In this document: one piece after another, positions 24,646 through 37,731 of the stretch
Layout: each line of letters begins with the position of its first letter
Numbering within the stretch: the first letter of the stretch is position 1
Assembly (NCBI RefSeq): GCF_000150275.1
Contig: NW_002060951.1
Location: 315,329-379,328, forward strand
Source of the DNA: Trichoplax adhaerens
Taxonomy: Eukaryota; Placozoa; Uniplacotomia; Trichoplacea; Trichoplacidae
Direction of reading: 5' to 3'
Length of the DNA: 64,000 nt
Made by a program: the position numbers and the translations under genes
The notes under the pieces: generated by a model
What the model saw: the letters and a program-made list of their open reading frames with translations, nothing else
Database searches by the model: none
Told to the model about the DNA's origin: nothing

Positions 24646-27600
24646 ATGACTGCCCAGAAATACCTTTGGTTTACTCTTACTTGCCTTTTTTACACAAGTT
24701 TGCTCGCTAGTATTGGTTATGCTGGCTCAGGATTACCTAAGGGTGCTCAACCATCACGTAAGTTGTCCATGATAATAAACGAGTATCATTAATTATTGTA
24801 ATCACTTGCACCAAAATTTCTTAAACCTTGACGTCGAAATAGTATTCTATACGTGTACATGAGCTGCGATAGAGCTTTATTGAGTTAGCATATACAATAA
24901 GCTTGAACAGCAGCATGAAGGCATTTTATGGAAATGACGACGACGATTTATCGTTGATACAATTAGCTTGTATTTGGATTTCTTTTACTACACTACTGTA
25001 CTGTACACTAATCTAGAATTGAAATTGAAGACTATGAACACAGATTGTCATATCTAGCAATTTGAGAATCGACATTTATAGTAAATTGGTATCATAATCC
25101 CAAACAGTAAAATTATATTGTTATCAAATAATGCAGTCGCTAGTGTAATTCTAGAGCAACGATCAACTTATCTTTCGAGATTCTGCTGTAATATCGTGTG
25201 CCTTTAGGGAAACAGATGACTAGGAAATAAAAAAAACTCATATGATTGCCCCATTAGCAACGGCTTACGTGTATATCAGTCTGTATCCATACGAATAGAT
25301 AGAACATTGTAAAGAATTCCGACAATAAAACACGTCAAGCGTAAGACTAGGTTTAGTGCTCATGTTCTATGTTCCACTTACTATGCAGTATATCAGAATT
25401 TGCACAGTCTTATTTTACGTCTATTATACCCACACCTTTGTCACTAGGTCATCGAAAGTAGTGGCTGTATTAATTGAATGTTTACTGCAACTCCATGGAA
25501 GGTGCAGCTAAATATGATGTACCAGACGTACTACTGTAGATCATCCCTATGATAGATTACTTATACTATAGAATACTATAATTATATATATATAATTTAA
25601 CTAAATTATGCAGTAGTATAGATATATAAATTGCTATCAATGAATTATTATACTTGAATTAGTATCATTGTAGTTTATAATTGCAATACTGATATGGTTA
25701 TTCGTACTAAGTACGAACCAATTTATTTGCGGTCTACTGCAAATCAACTATATAAGCCGTATATAAATTCACGATGTATTTGATTGCTATGCCACTGCAA
25801 TATCATTCTCATTTATAAACAACCGGCGTCATACAGTATCTCACGTAGTTCACGTTGCATATGTTAAGCTTATCTTGGTGTTATACTAAGACAATTGTAC
25901 TTAAATTATATATTATAGTTGCTTCGAACTATGACTCCAGCCGTCCTTTCCGATGCTTGAACGGATTAGCAACTATTGATTTCACTAGCGTGAACGACAA
26001 TTACTGTGACTGTTCTGATGGGAGTGATGAACCAGGTAATATACTGCTCTATATATCAGTAATTTTATAGCGTAACAAAAGTAATATTTATGTGCGTATG
26101 TCTTTCAATACATGTCCCATGGCTGATATAATTTAAGATTAAAAGTTATATTTGTGCTAATATCCACGTAACTACCAACTCTTTGATAATCTGTAGATAC
26201 ATTACATTGCGTTGAATAAAACTGTGGATGTAGTGTATTAGTTTGAGGGTATTCCAAGTTTGCAATTTATGCTTTTCGATTGCAAGGATGACCAAATTAC
26301 TTACATCAATATTAATGAATTTTAAGGTCAAAAATTCACTTTTATTTCACGAGCCTGACTAAGAACCGAATTTGAGTAGCTCGTAGTAGAGTGCACGACT
26401 GGATAGTTCGTCAAATGCTTCAATAATGATTAAATATTATTGCTTATGGCTGTATTCTCTCTGTACACGCATACTGGCCTAAATGATCGTTTCCACTACA
26501 GTATAATTGAAAGCTTACTTGGAAAGAATTATCTTAAAGTTCAAACACAGTATCAATAGTATCGTTAAATCTAATTCATCTCGTTTCGTTTCGTCGTTAT
26601 TTCTAGGCACGTCTGCTTGCCCAAATGGTCGATTTTATTGCCATAATGTTGGTTATAAGCCGTTGATATTTCCTTCTTCTCGCGTAAATGATGGCATTTG
26701 TGGTAAGACATATAATTGTGATTGAATAATGAATCAATTTACAACGTTGATACAGTAGTTATAGTTAAAATAGATATCCCGAATAATTTACTCTTAGTAC
26801 CTAGTAATATTATAATTATATCGACAAAGTAGTACAGGTCCAAGGCAGTCAAAAGCTAAGCCACAGATCAGTAGTGGAACAGCTGAGCGTACTCATACAT
26901 GTAACATTTAAGATGGATGTTGCTACTGTTAAAAATATGAACGATTCAGCTGCTACAGTCTATATCAAATATATTCCTGTTAATTATTCCTTATTTTTAT
27001 ATCCATTGCGATTTTGTAGCTATTCTATTGTAAAAGGCAAAAAGATCAATAGTGCGTTATTCGAATTGGCTATAATATCATCCTGTTAAACTGACAGTCG
27101 TTGTTGTTACTTTACTATCTATGGACATGTTAATGTATGGTATAGTATGCTTTTTGAAATTAATTACTGTACTAGTAGAGAACAACAATTGCTCATACTG
27201 TTGCTAATAGTCTGGATATTATTAGTGAACAAATACGATCGAAAGTATTCACATTCGACTAGACTTTCCTAAAAATAACAACTTCCTCAATTAACCTTAC
27301 TCTTAGTACAGTATAATGCCTTTTCTATAGATACAAGTTTCAATATCACTTCATTCATATAATGCTCGTGGGCTCTGTAATCAAATAGCAAGGCACTTAA
27401 AATATATGGGAATGAAATTTTTAACTTATAAAAACATTGAAAAATTATTATTGTGATTATTATAATTATAGTTCTATTAATAATATTTTTAAAATGAACT
27501 AAAATAGATTGTTGTGATGGTACGGATGAATATGACGGTAAAATTTCTTGCCAGAATACATGCGAGTTAGTACTTGTTTTTTTATTCAATTAAATACCGT

Positions 27601-30600
27601 GAAATAATCAGTACTATGAGGATTTATCCATATCGATCTATTTCTATGCGTGACTCTTTTAGTGAAGTAGGAGCTAAATATCGCGAAGAGTTGAGAAAAT
27701 TGCAAGAGGAAGCTGAAAAGGTTGAGTAAATTATTTTTATGCATGGATGGTGTATTTGAATTGCCAATGTTCAATATTTTAAATCTGCAATAACGTAATC
27801 TTGAGACAATGGCCCAAAGTCAATAGGAATTGCTAAATTTACCCTCAAATAGGGCTATGTGATGCGATTACAATATGCAAAGGAGGGTTTAGAAGCTAAA
27901 GAAAAATATAAGGTTCGTTCTATCTGTGTTACGTAGACATTTTTAATTTTGTGTTTCAACAAATTCTTTTATATTCACTAGAGTCGATTGATTACGTGCT
28001 ATATTGCGTATAAATATAATACAGTATTTGGAACTAATTGTGTTCTTATTAGGCAAAACTGCAATCGTTGAAAGCAGATATTGAAACTGTTAGGCAGAAA
28101 GCTTCAGAGCTTGAAGGTAACTCAATTGTACTTCACGACCCTATCATTTATCTGGTTTCCTATTGTGATATTTGCTTTTTTATCGGAATACCTTATGTTG
28201 CAATGGTGGTGTAGATCATTTACAGTATCATGGGTATTAAATATGTCATTTCAGTTGCTAATATTTAACACGTTACACGCGCTATATGATATTCGATAAT
28301 AATCACACGATAATACCGAAGGCATACAATGCAAAGCATAGTTTTTTTGTATAAGCGACCAAATTTCTTACAGTTAACTTAATTCTTTATTTAAATGGAT
28401 AGCAAAAAAGAGTGAAGCCGAAAAATCTGAAAAGGAGAGATTAGACGCTTTCGAAAAGGAATGGGAAGGTATAGTCAATTCTACATCGGTAGCTATTAAA
28501 ATACGTCTATACATTGTATTGCACCATTGTTTATTGCAGAAACTAAGGCTAAGAAACGCGAAGAATATTATAATAGTAAATCGAAGAGTACTTTCGACGA
28601 GCTTGATAGCAATAAAGACGGCAGGTGATACGTTTATAAGATAAGTTAGAATCACCGTTTGTCAAACGTTTCACTAACAACTGTTGTAACGAACGCGCAG
28701 TATCACCGTCAATGAAATCATTGGAAATCTCGCATTTGATGCCGACGGCAATGGTGAAGTGAGTGAAGAGGAAGCAAAAGTAAGATTTATAAACTAAATT
28801 TTCATATTTTTCCTACAAAATACTAATGTAGATGAACCTTAACCATTTTAGCAAGCCCTAGGAGAAGCCGGCATAATTTCAAGTTATGATAATTTTATGT
28901 CTGATGTGTGGCCAAAGTTTAATGATAAGCTGGTTCAGATAAAACCTCAAGTAACTAGAAATCTGGGGTTCAATTTATACGTAGAAAATACATAAGCTAA
29001 CTATATATATCATATTTTTAGGGGTTGGACTCTGGTGAGCGCTCGATGGAGTAAGTGATGCGTTGTTATCTACAATTTTGTCAAAAATTTTCGCTATATG
29101 AATTGCATACCTTCATGAAATTATAGACAACCCGCTGATAGTCATGAAGTAAACATCGATGACGACATCGTAGCTGAAGATGAAGATGAAGCTGCAAAGG
29201 AACATGTAGCTGTAGCGCAAGGTGTGTACAGCAAGAATTAGGTCTAGCTAAGTATTATTTCTAGAAAATAGTAAAGTTATGGGTGCAATAAATCTATCTG
29301 ATGTCATAGTTATTATTATTGTGAGATACTATCGCCTTTTTTATTGCCTTTTGTTGGCAACTAATATTAGCAAGTATAGGATTTTACAAGTATGATTATT
29401 GTTCCTTAACTTTACTGATTTTACCACGCCCTAAACACTATATGAGACTCAGCATTAAAATAGCGTATTAAGTTGATATACACTAATTTTGTTTTTATTC
29501 CCTTTCCGTTAACCTGTAGAAGAAGACATGTACGGTCAAAAACCTGAACATGATGAAGAATTAAAAAATCTCGTTGCAGGTATAACTCAACTATCCTTAG
29601 CAATGATGTCGATGTTGATATCGCTTTACTATTTAATTCCCATGATTACAGTAAACAGTAATCAAGCTTTATAAAATAGTATTCCATGTCTATTTTACCA
29701 CAAAAATCTATTGTTATACAATTAATATGCACTGAAAGTTATCATTTTCAACTCTTGTGTAAAAATATACTTACATTAACAAAAAACAGTGGCTGATAAA
29801 GCTCGGCAAGAATATAAGGCTGCGGAAGACAATAAGAACAATATGGAGAATGAAATCCAGTAAGACAAACTATTTACTTTGAGATTGTGTTACTTGTGAC
29901 AGTGGAGCTGTAACAAAGCTGAATTTGTCATTTTGTTACAGGGAGATCGAGAAGGTACTAGGTAGTGACTTTGGATCGGAAGAGGAATTTGCCTACCTAC
30001 GAGGCAAATGCTATCAATTTACCGATAGAGAGTGTGTATTTATTGAGTCTAATTGGTTGTCATACTGTATAAACTCACATGTCGGCAGCTTATATAATTA
30101 AACCAATTGTAATTATCTATTGCTTCTAGATACACTTATGAACTTTGTCCGTTTGACAAGGTAACACAAACTTCAAAATCAGGAGGTTCACAAACATCAT
30201 TAGGGTATGTTATATATACGACAAGGATATGCGGTATATTATAATGTATATGATGACATGAAAAGTAAAAAGCGCTGCTGCGCTCCTAATTATTTCGATT
30301 GCAGTACATGGGGTTCCTGGGTTGGAGCAGAAAACAAATACTCTAAAATGAAATACGAAGGAGGCCAAAATTGTTGGAATGGCCCTGACCGATCAGCGAC
30401 AGTCAGTATACTGATACTACTAGTCTTAGATATAAATTTACTAACATTGCTTTCAACCAATTGAGTTGATTACATCATATTTGCATTTCGTAGATCGTCA
30501 TATCCTGCGGTACTGAAGATTCATTGATATCGGCATCAGAGCCTAATCGATGCGAATATTTGATGGAATTTAAAACCCCTGCTGCTTGTTTTTCTAGAGG

Positions 30601-30628
30601 CAATAAGAACTCTCACGACGAATTATAA
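24646..30628 (+). CDS. PRKCSH: Glucosidase II beta subunit (ER lectin, HDEL)
   Basis: Regulatory subunit of ER glucosidase II, which trims glucose from N-glycans and controls calnexin cycling. Nineteen exons: 24646-24757, 25919-26035, 26607-26702, 27508-27565, 27663-27720, 27853-27912, 28053-28116, 28403-28468, 28540-28624, 28701-28779, 28852-28950, 29022-29050, 29127-29221, 29520-29579, 29790-29859, 29942-30031, 30130-30204, 30305-30401 and 30494-30628; 1545 nt, 514 aa. Order: a signal peptide in exon 1 ([20 protein letters not shown]); two LDLa-like repeats with Ca-binding [11 protein letters not shown] and [11 protein letters not shown]; coiled coil (exons 5-8); EF-hand pair ([29 protein letters not shown]); an acidic stretch DEDEAAKE; and a C-terminal MRH lectin domain with [32 protein letters not shown] and [13 protein letters not shown]. 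The last residues are HDEL, the ER retrieval signal. AATAAA lies at 30855-30860. Intron 1 is 1.16 kb. Confidence 0.96.
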
Positions 30629-32244
30629 TTATTAGAAATAATGTTATATTTCTTGCCAATTTAAACATTACTGATCCCATGTGAAACAGTGACGGCGTTA
30701 TTTTATGTTCAACTAATATTCGATTACATAGTTGACAGAAAGTGAAATAGCTTAAATATTTTTAAATGTAGTAATTACTGATGTAAATGATGTTAACTGG
30801 GTTTTGAGCCAATTCCTGAAATTTGTGATTTACTAATTCATTAATTATTAATTAAATAAAATTTTATCTACAATTTATTTTACCGAGGACGTACGCCTAT
30901 AAAAATCAAGTAGCACCTGTGTATCATCTAATGTATTTGACGTATGCAGTTTTACTAATATTTTTATGGGCAAGACCTAGCTTGCGCGTATGTTGTTCCA
31001 CCTATTAAAATAGTGGTTAAAGCGACATACCATGTATCTATACGAGTATAGAGAGAGAGACGTACAGTACTGTATAACTTCGATATATCGTCCATTCGTA
31101 CTTTTATAATTGTAAATAGATGCAAATAATAGCATGGTACAGTAAAACCGTCGACTGGATGTCACTAACCGATTTTGCTAGACATTAGTCGTGCAATCCG
31201 TTGCTTTGATGACGGGAGCATGCGTCACGACATCTTTACTGATAGTGTAGTACAGTACAGTATAATAAAAACAAACAATTTTATTGCAAGCTAGAGTAAC
31301 TTGGCGCACTTGGCTTCTTTCCACTGCAGTACTATGCATCGAGTAACAATAACTCGTACTACGAAACGCTTTGACACAATTGAAGTCAATGCCAATCTAC
31401 TGTACGCTGGAGTCAATGAGTTCATGGCAATCTAGCTGTACCAGAGTCAGGGATCAACGGAACTTGTTGACTTCTGAGTATAGCAAGCTAAAACCACTGC
31501 GGTCAGCCAGTATTGACTCCAAGCACGGCGAATGCACTCATCGCGGAGACAAAAACAAACTCAACACCCGGTGATGTCATGTCATCATGACGCTAGAGAA
31601 AATATCTACAGTACCAAAGTCACCGGTGCACACTGTGTACGTATAGTACTGTACCAGCGCGATTCACTTGGATGGCAAGATGGCGTCGACAATTTAAAGT
31701 TGCAATGAGTTGACACTCGTGTTCAAAATCTATATGTACATGAGCTATTGGCCTACGTCTACATAGAAAATTGGATCTACTTTGGGCTTGATTTAGCCTA
31801 CACAGTTTCTTTTCCTTGGTGCCACCGAAGTTCATTCCGCTGTCCACCTACAGTACTGTACTATACTGGACGGTGATGTTGTCATTCCTTTCCTAACGAC
31901 ACACGGAACCGGTCCGAAACTGGTCTCGATGAATAAAGTACGTTGTCATTGGTCACACTACCAGCATTGGTAGTGTGACCACTCTAGTGTCAATGGAATA
32001 GAGTACAATCAGTAGTGCACAAAAGTACTGTACTGAACACTATCTTGATGAAAAAGCAGCCACATCAACCACTGCGGTAACCGGGCAGGTAATAACGTCA
32101 TCAGCCGCTAGGACCCGGTATGAGAGACAATAGCATGCAAGGGCTGTGCAGTACACTGCAGTAGACAGTGTCAACAGGAGTGGATGTTCCACAAGTTCAA
32201 TTTCTATACTGGTTGCTAGAGTGCCGATTTAAGGAATTGGATCA
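30629..32244. other. Intergenic region between PRKCSH and FAF1
   Basis: It holds the PRKCSH 3' UTR with its poly(A) signal and the FAF1 promoter. Base composition rises in GC from about 31200 onward compared with neighbours, and TACAGTAC palindromes are frequent. The open frames at 31371-31574 and 31620-31847 have no family features. A perfect 13-bp-arm hairpin lies at 31951-31980. Confidence 0.5.
31951..31980. repeat. Perfect inverted repeat, 13-bp arms, 4-base loop
   Basis: GGTCACACTACCA, then the loop GCAT, then the exact complement TGGTAGTGTGACC. It lies 265 bp upstream of the FAF1 start codon. No oligo-T or gene end is adjacent, so it is not obviously a terminator or histone-type stem-loop. 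It might be the tip of a foldback element or a protein-binding palindrome. Confidence 0.85.
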
Positions 32245-35200
32245 ATGGCGTCTTCTGAAATTCCTCGAGATTTGATTCTGGCTAATTTTCAGGTGGGCTA
32301 TCCCATTCTGATAGGAATCCACACAAATTGCTTCCAATTCCACAGGCACAAATTGTCTTGATCGCTTTTATCTACGGTACTTATTTTATCTTTCATCATC
32401 ATAGGTCGTCACTGGTATACAGGACTTTGACCTTTGTCTTACAATTTTAGAAGGAAACCAATGGGATTTCGAGGTAGAATCATTGCATCAAACATGACTA
32501 CTATCATATAAAAATGTTAAACTAGGATACATTGCTGATCATGGATTCAATTTGAACTTATGAAATAATTGAAATGCTATAGCTTAAGCTACAAAGTACA
32601 GCTTGTATCATCATCTCAATTGTTTTCTGTATAATAATAATACTAAATTAGGAAGCCGTCAAGGAGGCGATGCCGTTTCAAGAAGGTTACGAAGAAGTTG
32701 GGTAGGTTTCTTTCATCATGTGTTGTTACTTTATACAAACTACATGTTCGAGAATTGTTAAGATATCACCAAATTCCCTCCATTAAATATGTCGTTACTG
32801 CAGTCAGTGTAGGACAAATAATTTCATGGATAAAATTGTACCTAGTCACAGACCCATAGAATATGTCCATCAACGTCTAGCGATTGTACTAAACTGCAAT
32901 GGATGCTCCTTCTGCTCGATAATGATTCCTGGCTTACGATTCATTGATTGCAGTAATCAATCACGTTGACACACTTGCAACCCAATTTAATCGTCCACAA
33001 ACTGTTAATCAATGGGCTACTAGTTTGTAGACTATTTTAAAATAGTCCTTACTAGCAGTATAGTGCAGATACTGTAGGTACTTGTACGGTAGACTACCAA
33101 TTGTACAATTCAATTCATTGAAAAATAATGATCCTCATTACAATATTGTACATTCCTGCAAGCCGGTCATGCAACTGTATATTAGACGCTATGTTATTAT
33201 AGGAAATGATAGATCAAAATGGCTGTCATGACTAAAACAACTAAGACTACTACACCTTGTCCGCTGACTACAAAGCATCGCTCGTATTTCGATCTATTTT
33301 CCCTTTGAAGTATGAATTAAAAATTAAATAATGATATCAAGTGCGAATTCTCGTACAAAGCATTTTACTTTTTTCCGCTACAGCCTCTGTTCTATTCTGC
33401 ATAATACAGTAGTACTGCTTCAAGATGGAGACAAGCTTCATCTATGTATGTACTGTATTTTGTGAAGAGGATAAAGTGTTACTACTCATTGATGTTAGTC
33501 GATACCAATGACTTCTAAAAGAAAAGAGATACTATGGTTATATCTTATCTATTTCGATGATTCAATCTACAGTACTGCAAAAGTAAGCCCCTCAACAGAT
33601 TGCAAAATTCTGTAGAGTACAATATCAGATACGAAGTAGCGCATTATTAATTTGATCCATTACAACCATGGAATCTTCGTTGATGCATTTAAGCTGCAAT
33701 ACTGAAACGATACATCATATAGTACAGTACAAAAACTGGATGGTTTTTTCAAACGTATTTATTAACAATCAGTTATCGTGCTAATTCTTTGCCCCAACAT
33801 GAACTGATCATTTTAAGAAGTATGCTTTTATATAGTTCTTCGCTCTTGATTTTTAGACGTATAGTCGATTTACAGTGTATAGCATGCTCAGGTCATTTCA
33901 TGTAACACTTTCTACAGTATTTACTCGTATACGTTCATATGAGTACTGTACCCGAGCAGGTTACCGAAAAAAAAAAGTGCTCAAAAATAATTATTAATTA
34001 AAAGCAAATTTAACTGCAGTATCATTGCTACTGTATCCGGAATAGAAATACTCCATCTATGACTTACTCTACTCCTCTAATGAACAATTTTGCCGATAAT
34101 TTATAGTTCAATATTGATATCGAACAGCGATGAAATGTACTCGTATAAATATCTACCCTGTACAATCGTACTATACGTTACTGTCATCCATTGATAAAAT
34201 TACCAACGACTTAATGAGTCATTACCCTTGCATATATATCTATAAAAACAAAGCTTATTACCATCATAACGAGTCTAAGGAAGTGATGCATGCGTAGACC
34301 TACAGTGCACTTTAAATGATCATGCATGACAAACGGGTTGAATTCACTACAGTAAGAAATTCCTGTTTCAACTTTATCCGCTTCTAAACATAACTTTCGT
34401 AAGTTATTTTTGTAAGCCTTTTTATATCGACGAGATAAAATACCCTTGGATCATGCTTTAATAATAAATAAGTGGACATAATTTTCTGTCAAAACGTTTA
34501 GAACAATTGATGCTGCTGCTTTTAATACAAACAACGAATCTACGATAGCCCAAGGCAGAAATAATGATTTGGACTATCATAAGATAGAATTCGCAGTCAG
34601 TTGGCAAGAAGATACTATTATTTTGGAAGTACCTACCAATCGTACTGTTGGTTAGTATTTCCTATTTAGATAAGAGTTTTATAAATTTCGATCTCCTCAC
34701 TATATTATAATCAATGATAATATATTTATCGTTGACAAAGTTTTGCAATTTCGCTTATTTCAGGTTTTATCAAGGAACAATTGCAAAATCGCTTAGGTAT
34801 ATCACGCAAGAATCAAATATTGGAAAACTGGCCAAATAATACTGAAATTACAATCGATGATAATGTATGATGCATCTATTTGTTAGCTTAAATTATTACT
34901 AATCGTATTATGGCAATGGCATGAGCATCGCAGACTTCCTACTGTTGCTTAATTTCTTTGGTTAAAGTAACTATAGATCAGATTCTTTTTTGTAATAGTG
35001 TTACTATTTCATATCGATTAGACCGTAATATCTTCGCTTATGCTGCCTGATCAAGTAAATCTTAATCTATTAACGACTTCAACCGCCGATAACAACTCTG
35101 TAAATCTGATAAGAGCTGATCAATGGTAGGACTATGATTGTTTCCTTATTTAAAAGTTGCGACTAAGTGTATATATACAAAATAAGCTAAGTGAGCCAAT

Positions 35201-37731
35201 TTTCGTCATCTGTCTTGTTTTACTGTAGCGAATTTATCGTGCATAACTCTGGAGGAAAATTTACTTTACATTTTCCTTGGTGTACCACACTACGCGAGGT
35301 TAGTACAGTACCGTCTGTATAACGTAATTCAATAATAATGGGTAATTGCAAGTATACAAATTATATTTTCTGACAGGTGAAGGCGCAAGTCGCAGACATA
35401 TTAAATATACCGGTTAAGAGACAGAAATGGACTCGTTTGCCGAATTTCGATGACAATGTACCCTATTTGCAATGAATAATTTTCTAACTATTAGGATGGC
35501 TATATCTTGATTTGTAGCATTTTATTACAGATTACTTTACAAGACTGTGATTTGCCACCCGTTTATAGCGCCAGCGTGGCATTGTCTTACGATTTTAATA
35601 AGGTATTGTGTGTTGAATCTTATATGTCTTGCAATACAATGCTTATAACACAATACCCTCACTAAAATGTTCAACTAGGCTGCTTTCTCTGCGGATGACG
35701 ATATCGATGGTAATGATGATGATGATAATTGTGATTCCATGGATTTGGTAAACATCAAGGATAATTATTTTAACTCTAACAATCAATTAAGTAAGTTTAC
35801 GTAGTTTTACAATACTGTAAACGTATCGATATCAAGTTAAAAAATCAAATTTGATTCGCTACATTTAGTGCCGGATGACTGGAAAGATCTTACGCTAGCA
35901 TTATCTGGATTCAGTGATGCCTTTGAAATTAGGTAAGTACTGTACTATATATGCTATATCTAAATTCCAAAATAGGTATTATATTTATCCTATGCAGATA
36001 TAAGTAATATTATGAAGCGTGTTGCAGATATGGTCCCATGCATCCGCTATTTTTTATTGGCCCATTAAAAGATGCCCTAGATGAATGTTTCAAAGGAAAT
36101 GTAAATCAGGTCTGTTATCTAATGTAGAAATTTGTTCAAGTTTTCAATTCTTAGAACAAATTAGTAATTTCGGCTATGCTTGATTTCAATATAGAGAAAG
36201 CCATTATTCGTTTATATACATAACAGCAAAAGTGTCCAAGTGAATATCTTTTGTAGGTGAGTGAGTTACGGTGACGAGGTAATAATAATATGAAAAACGA
36301 TATTATTACTTGTGATACTTAATATCCCACTATTTATGCTACGGTAGCAATGTTTTATGCTCAGAATCCATCGTTAACTACTTAAATCAAAACTACGTAA
36401 ATTGGGCCTGGGACGTAACTTTGCCTAGTAATCGCGAAAAGTGAGTCTTATATTTTTATGTCAAATGTCCCGGTTTCTAATATATCAACTGAAAAATGTA
36501 TTCGTTACAGGTGCTTTAGTTTATGTACGTCACTATTTGGTGCTACGGCAACATTCTCTCTGGAACGATTTGAAGACGATGACTACCCTATTATGCTAGT
36601 TATAACGAAAGTGAAATCTTCCCTAGAAATAAGTCGCGTGTTGCAAGGTGAGGATAAGAATTTATTTTTTATCTATTCGAATTACCCAAGGTTATTTGAA
36701 TCTTGTTATACTTATGACCAGCTAAAATGTCATTGGACGAGCTATTTACTGGATTAATGGGTGCATTTGAAGATTACCGGCATGTGTTACATAATGAATT
36801 AAAAGAAGAAGTAAGTAATTTTAAACTACAAATAATTTAAATTGGTCCACATTGATTCATTAATCGTCTTCGGTGATATATTTTAGTACTAAGTCGTTAC
36901 TGACCATTTTTAGGAAGCTAGAGAGGCCAGACAAAGGTTCAAGAAACTTCAAGACGCAGAATATGAGGCATCTTTAAAGGCTGATCGAGCAAAGGTCAAA
37001 ATTTGATAGCGTCCTTGGGGATAATCTTGAAATTTTAACGAAACCTATTGTATGTAATTTTAGGCTGAGCAGCGCGCTGCTGAGGAAGAAGAACGAAATC
37101 GCCTAGAGAAAGAGGCACAACTTTTGCGAGAACATGAAGAGCAAGCTCTAATGGAGGAAGTAAAACGGAAAGAGGTTAATAAGTCAAACTTACCAGATTT
37201 GAAATAAATAGTAATAACCTAGAATATGTATATCATCTGTTAAACTAGGCGGAAAGACAGAGTTTAGCACAGAGCATTCCGCAAGCACCTCCGGACAATT
37301 GTACTGATGATGTGATTAAATTCTTAATACGCTTACCTGGTGGGGAAAGGCTATCCCGTAAATTTTACTCACGCAATACTGTGAAGGTAATATGTTGTAA
37401 ATGACCTTAAGGAGCACTAGTGATCATTGCATTCTCAAAATAAACTATCTACAATAATCAACTATAAAACTAGGATTTATTAAACTACGTGGCATCCAAT
37501 GGTTTTCTTGATTTTGAATTCAAAGTAGTGACTAATTTTCCTAAACGTGAGGTAACAAATACAAATCATAGTACTGTATATTATATAAGAGTAGTTGCTT
37601 TTAATAATTATATTACGCATTAAATTATGGCCTCTTTATAATTACAATAGATTTCTGCCTTAGACCCCCACTTGAGTTTAGGAGATGCGGGATTTTTAAG
37701 CCAAGATACTCTATTCGTGCAAGACAGATGA
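32245..37731 (+). CDS. FAF1: FAS-associated factor 1 (UBA-UAS-UBX protein)
   Basis: Adaptor between ubiquitinated proteins and the p97/VCP ATPase. Twenty-one exons: 32245-32292, 32405-32473, 32652-32701, 34502-34650, 34764-34864, 35022-35125, 35229-35298, 35377-35457, 35531-35602, 35679-35790, 35869-35932, 36028-36109, 36195-36256, 36348-36440, 36511-36647, 36722-36810, 36914-36994, 37064-37174, 37249-37386, 37474-37551 and 37651-37731; 1872 nt, 623 aa (human about 650). N-terminal UBA (residues 1-55, RDLILANFQ, LEGNQWDFEEAV); first ubiquitin-like domain (EFAVSWQEDTIILEVPTNRT); second (FIVHNSGGKFTLHFPW ... IPVKRQKWTRLP); acidic linker; UAS thioredoxin-like domain (FEIRYGPMHPLFFIGPL, KPLFVYIHNSKS, NYVNWAWDVT); a charged coiled coil (KEEEAREARQRFKK on); and a C-terminal UBX with IRLPGGERLSRKF and FPKRE, equivalent to the p97-binding FPR loop. 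AATAAA lies 15 bp after the stop (37746-37751). Confidence 0.96.
32702..34501 (+). other. FAF1 intron 3 (1.8 kb)
   Basis: The longest intron of FAF1, between the UBA exons and the first ubiquitin-like domain. No nested coding exon is visible. It contains a palindromic structure at 33014-33057 and several TACTGTA sequences. Confidence 0.6.
33014..33057. repeat. Palindrome in FAF1 intron 3
   Basis: A perfect 18-bp palindrome, GACTATTTTAAAATAGTC (33030-33047), is flanked by an outer imperfect inverted pair, CTACTAGT on the left and ACTAGCAG on the right. It would fold as a long interrupted hairpin. No coding content. Confidence 0.75.
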
